DNA of 64,000 nt, taken from Amphiura filiformis. Taxonomy: Eukaryota; Echinodermata; Ophiuroidea; Amphilepidida; Amphiuridae. The translations under genes and the position numbers were made by a program. Below the pieces are notes generated by a model. It saw only the letters and a list, made by a program, of their open reading frames with translations. It was not told the origin of the DNA and did not search any database. The stretch spans positions 38,524,965-38,588,964 of the forward strand of contig NC_092628.1 of assembly GCF_039555335.1 (NCBI RefSeq). Reading direction: 5' to 3'. This document shows positions 63,500 through 64,000 of the stretch, piece by piece. How positions within the stretch are numbered: the first letter of the stretch is position 1; each line of letters starts with the position of its first letter.

Positions 63500-64000
63500 C
63501 TACTTTATAGACTAATGAGTGATTCAGTTTTCTTATTGTAAAGACATTAAGCACATCCTGTTTTAAAGGACTAGGCGGATAATACAACAAATAATACCGC
63601 CATGCTCATTATCATCTAAGCAAATTAGATTTTGTGTCTTATCTTCCCAAGGACCAAACTGTAGAGCTGTACTGTTGTGTACATGTTTGTGGTTGCCATG
63701 GTGACCTATAAATAGAAAGCGCTGTGTGTAAAGGCTAGTCCCATTCATAAAAAACAAAAGTACAAGTATGGATAGATAGATGTCAATACAGTCAATGTTT
63801 TTGGCTTAAATGTTTAATGTATTTTGTCAACCTTTTTCAAATTACTTAAAATTAAATTGTATAAGTTTGATAGAAATGAATTGAAATTAGGCCAATGGAA
63901 CTCGATTATTAGTTTCCGATTGGATGTTTGAAAAAAAGGACGAGGTCGCTATTTCATTATTCATTATTTGGTCTCTTTTCATTATCCATTATGTCAACAA
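63500..64000. other. Right end of window, no recognised feature
   Basis: AT-rich DNA with short open frames. The repeated CATTATTCATTATTTGG and TTCATTATCCATTATG words at the very end are a short imperfect repeat. Confidence 0.4.

Noticed and set aside
1-64000. Retroviral, LTR or Polinton-type element
   Set aside because: No reverse transcriptase, integrase, protease, capsid or family B polymerase-like stretch and no LTR pair could be recognised anywhere. The array at 44-51 kb has direct H copies but no such parts, and its body is palindromic.

Overview
This is animal nuclear DNA: AT-rich, with split genes, canonical GT-AG introns, eukaryotic tRNA genes with internal A and B boxes, and very many small DNA transposons. 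The two recognisable proteins and the repeat style suggest a marine invertebrate, most likely a deuterostome such as a hemichordate or echinoderm. That placement is inference from general resemblance only.

Layout. Positions 1-2.2 kb hold a tRNA cluster: two intact tRNA-Ile(AAU), two intact tRNA-Asp(GUC) on the opposite strand, and one deletion-scarred copy. From 2.5 to 5.9 kb there are only repeats: MITEs, a ~118-bp tandem repeat and a tRNA-derived SINE. On the minus strand, 16.29 to 6.51 kb, lies a five-exon METTL23 homologue (219 aa). Its second intron contains a 2.8-kb fold-back element flanked by TTAA. On the plus strand, 20.06 to 34.28 kb, lies a ten-exon WBP11 homologue (about 626 aa). 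It is a proline-rich splicing factor, read here with one apparent 1-bp frameshift in a C-run of the last exon. Its introns hold nested MITEs and a block of minisatellites (24.5-26.3 kb). The two genes are divergent, with about 3.8 kb between their start codons.

From 34.3 to 64 kb I see no convincing coding exon. This stretch is dominated by MITEs and by a striking tandem array at 44.14-50.79 kb. In that array two ~2.9-kb imperfect palindromes alternate with three ~270-bp hairpin-ended segments. Inside the palindromes sit tRNA-like modules with a TATA-like box, A box, B box and T-run, which looks like an RNA polymerase III gene layout.

The two protein genes have unrelated known roles: METTL23 is a protein-arginine methyltransferase-like enzyme, and WBP11 is a spliceosome-associated WW-ligand. 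Nothing in the sequence links them beyond head-to-head placement. The most unusual content is in the repeats: the pol III-like palindrome array, the fold-back element with strictly alternating GGGATC/GGCGC motifs and nuclear-receptor-like DR1 sites, and several insertions whose empty site can be read elsewhere in this same window. I recognised no retrovirus, LTR element, Polinton or toxin gene.
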